Assembly (NCBI GenBank): GCA_036676195.1
Contig: JAKFDK010000065.1
Span: forward strand, 1 to 32,867
From: JAKFDK01 sp036676195
GTDB lineage: Bacteria > Bacillota > Sulfobacillia > Symbiobacteriales > ZC4RG38
Direction: 5' to 3'
Length of the DNA stretch: 32,867 nt
Within the stretch, counting starts at the first letter, position 1; each line of letters begins with the position of its first letter. Made by a program: the position numbers and the translations under genes. Below the pieces are notes generated by a model. It searched no databases. It was not told the DNA's origin and saw nothing but the letters and a program-made list of their open reading frames with translations. Shown one piece after another: positions 31,752 to 32,867 of this stretch.

Positions 31752-32465
31752 GTGGAAGCTTACCGGGAGGTTTTGTACCGTACCGTACTGGGCTACCTCT
31801 CCCTGCTTATCTTCATGCGACTCATCGGAAGGCGTGAACTGAACCAGCGGACGTTCTCAGACTTCGCGTCTGCACTGGCCATCGGTACAATCGCCGGCAA
31901 TCTTTCCTTCGGCCACCACCGTGCCATAGGTCCATTACTCTTTACGCTCGCCTTATGGGTAATGCTTACGGTCCTGACTGACCTGGTTGCACTCAAGAGC
32001 AGGCGGCTCCGGACAATCCTTGAGGGCGGGCCCACAGTCATCATTCATAACGGTAAGGTGCTGGAGAACCGCATGCGGGCTCTGCATTACACGGTGGGAG
32101 ACCTTAACTCCATGCTGCGGCACCAAGGCGTATTCAGTATCGCCAACGTTGAATTTGCTGTTCTGGAGCCCAGCGGTCAGTTGAGCGTGCTCAAGAAAAG
32201 TCAGCACCGGCCAGTGACACCGGCCGATCTCAACCTGCCCACCCCCTATGAGGGGCTGGGCACCGCGCTGATCAGCGACGGCCAAATTCGCGAGCGAAAC
32301 CTCAAAATGGTCGGCCTGGATGAAACGTGGCTGCAAAGGGAACTATCCCACCGCGGCCTCTCGCTACCGGAAATCATGCTGGCTCAGTTGGATACGTCCG
32401 GCCAACTGTACATTGACCTGCGTGACGACGGTGGCCAACACTCTGTTGGGCACAGCGAAACTTAA
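31752..32465 (+). CDS. DUF421 family membrane protein (YetF type)
   Basis: A 237-residue protein with three N-terminal membrane helices (LGYLSLLIFMRLIGRREL; a Gly/Ala-rich second; LLFTLALWVMLTVLTDLVAL) and a soluble domain after residue 85. The motif ILEGGPTVIIHNGKVLENRM and the later MRALHYTVGDLNSMLRHQGV are typical of the DUF421 (YetF/YdfS) group, found in many spore formers with unknown exact role. The GTG start has AAGGTGG seven bases upstream. It is convergent with the rRNA operon; its stop lies 52 bases from the end of 5S rRNA. Confidence 0.88.
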   Translation: MEAYREVLYRTVLGYLSLLIFMRLIGRRELNQRTFSDFASALAIGTIAGNLSFGHHRAIGPLLFTLALWVMLTVLTDLVALKSRRLRTILEGGPTVIIHNGKVLENRMRALHYTVGDLNSMLRHQGVFSIANVEFAVLEPSGQLSVLKKSQHRPVTPADLNLPTPYEGLGTALISDGQIRERNLKMVGLDETWLQRELSHRGLSLPEIMLAQLDTSGQLYIDLRDDGGQHSVGHSET

Positions 32466-32475
32466 GGAAATAAAA

Positions 32476-32505
32476 AACGAAAGCGGTGGCCTTAAGGCCA
32501 CCGCT
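32476..32505 (-). terminator. Terminator of the rRNA operon
   Basis: Read on the minus strand, a 10-bp stem AGCGGTGGCC-TTAA-GGCCACCGCT is followed by TTCGTTTTTTATTT. It lies just beyond 5S rRNA. Confidence 0.9.
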
Positions 32506-32516
32506 CTGGAAAAATA

Positions 32517-32637
32517 GCTCGGGCATCGACCTGCTCTCCCGAGGGCTTGCGCCCTCAGTACCATCGGCCCTGCAGCGCTTCGCTTCCGTGTTCGGAATGG
32601 GAACGGGCGGGTCCGCTGCGGTATAGACACCCGAAAC
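32517..32637 (-). rRNA. rrf: 5S ribosomal RNA
   Basis: The minus strand holds a complete 5S rRNA of about 121 bases. The conserved loop CCGAACACGGAAG is present and the two ends (TTTCGGGTG... and ...ATGCCCGAG) can pair. The exact ends are estimated from the closing helix. It follows 23S rRNA by about 115 bases. Confidence 0.93.
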
Positions 32638-32668
32638 TTTGCTTGCCTCACAGGCGAGTACACAGAGG

Positions 32669-32697
32669 ATTATAGCAGCCCGCCGCCTCAGCGACAA
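32669..32697 (-). promoter_or_regulatory. Promoter-like sequence between 23S and 5S rRNA
   Basis: On the minus strand TTGTCG (32697-32692), a 17-bp spacer and a perfect TATAAT (32674-32669) preceded by TG (extended -10) form a strong-looking promoter. Transcription would start near 32662, about 25 bases before 5S. Confidence 0.55.
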
Positions 32698-32752
32698 GCC
32701 ATCACTTTTTGGGAAATCTGCGCCACAGGCAGGACGAGGAATCACCCTTGCG

Positions 32753-32867
32753 GGTCAAGCCCTCGACCGATTCGTACCGGTCCGCTCAACGCCTCACAGC
32801 GCTTACACTCCCGGCCGATCAACCTGGTCGTCTTCCAGGGGTCTTACCTCTTGCGAGTGGGAGACCT
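32753..32867 (-). rRNA. rrl: 3' end of 23S ribosomal RNA (partial)
   Basis: The minus strand from the window end reads GGTCTCCCACTCGCAAGAGG and ends in the 3'-terminal helix GTCGAGGGCTTGACC typical of bacterial 23S rRNA. Only the last 115 bases or so lie in the window. Confidence 0.9.

Noticed and set aside
32638..32752. tRNA in the 23S-5S spacer
   Set aside because: No cloverleaf or TTCGA-type T loop found.

Overview
The window looks like chromosomal DNA from a high-GC, spore-forming member of the Bacillota, of the Symbiobacterium/Thermaerobacter/Limnochordia kind. This is inferred from strong AGGAGG-type ribosome binding sites, frequent GTG and TTG starts, a gamma-type SASP-like spore protein, and Gram-positive style kinases and regulators. 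No phage, insertion sequence, CRISPR array or tRNA was seen. The right edge is an rRNA operon on the minus strand: the 3' end of 23S, then 5S.

Left part (1-4371). After the last codons of a chemotaxis-receptor-like gene comes a compact minus-strand operon of four genes. They are a 73-residue NHLP/Nif11-like precursor peptide with a hydrophobic Trp-containing tail, a 123-residue orphan, an 801-residue membrane M50-type metalloprotease fused to three cyclic-nucleotide-binding-like domains and a PqqD-like domain, and a ComQ-like polyprenyl synthase. Together they look like a system that makes a processed and possibly isoprenylated peptide. This is the most novel item in the window.

Catabolic island (4562-13780). 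A seven-gene minus-strand operon encodes a zinc alcohol dehydrogenase, an IclR regulator, an SCP2-like protein, a fused E1 alpha/beta and an E2 of a 2-oxoacid/acetoin dehydrogenase, a 3-hydroxyacyl-CoA dehydrogenase and an MFS transporter. It diverges from a ceramidase-family hydrolase. The two promoters are nearly mirror images. Each is followed, at the same 24-bp distance, by a GTTCA-N7-TGAAC palindrome, which suggests one regulator controls both sides.

Middle (13781-22709). Mostly single genes: a PIN-like remnant, a glycine-zipper protein, a PHP histidinol phosphatase, an MscS channel, a DUF2249 protein with an Fnr-type box at about -41.5, a SASP-like protein, RNase HII, a small membrane protein, an acyl-CoA ligase, an SGNH hydrolase with Cys in place of Ser, and a methyl-accepting chemotaxis protein.

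Right part (22878-32867). A zinc-ribbon DNA methyltransferase without a restriction partner; two divergent NarL-family histidine kinases, one of which has lost its phospho-acceptor histidine, followed by a NarL-type response regulator; a branched-chain-amino-acid-type binding lipoprotein with a UbiD decarboxylase; a DUF421 membrane protein; and the rRNA operon, with a promoter-like sequence between 23S and 5S.
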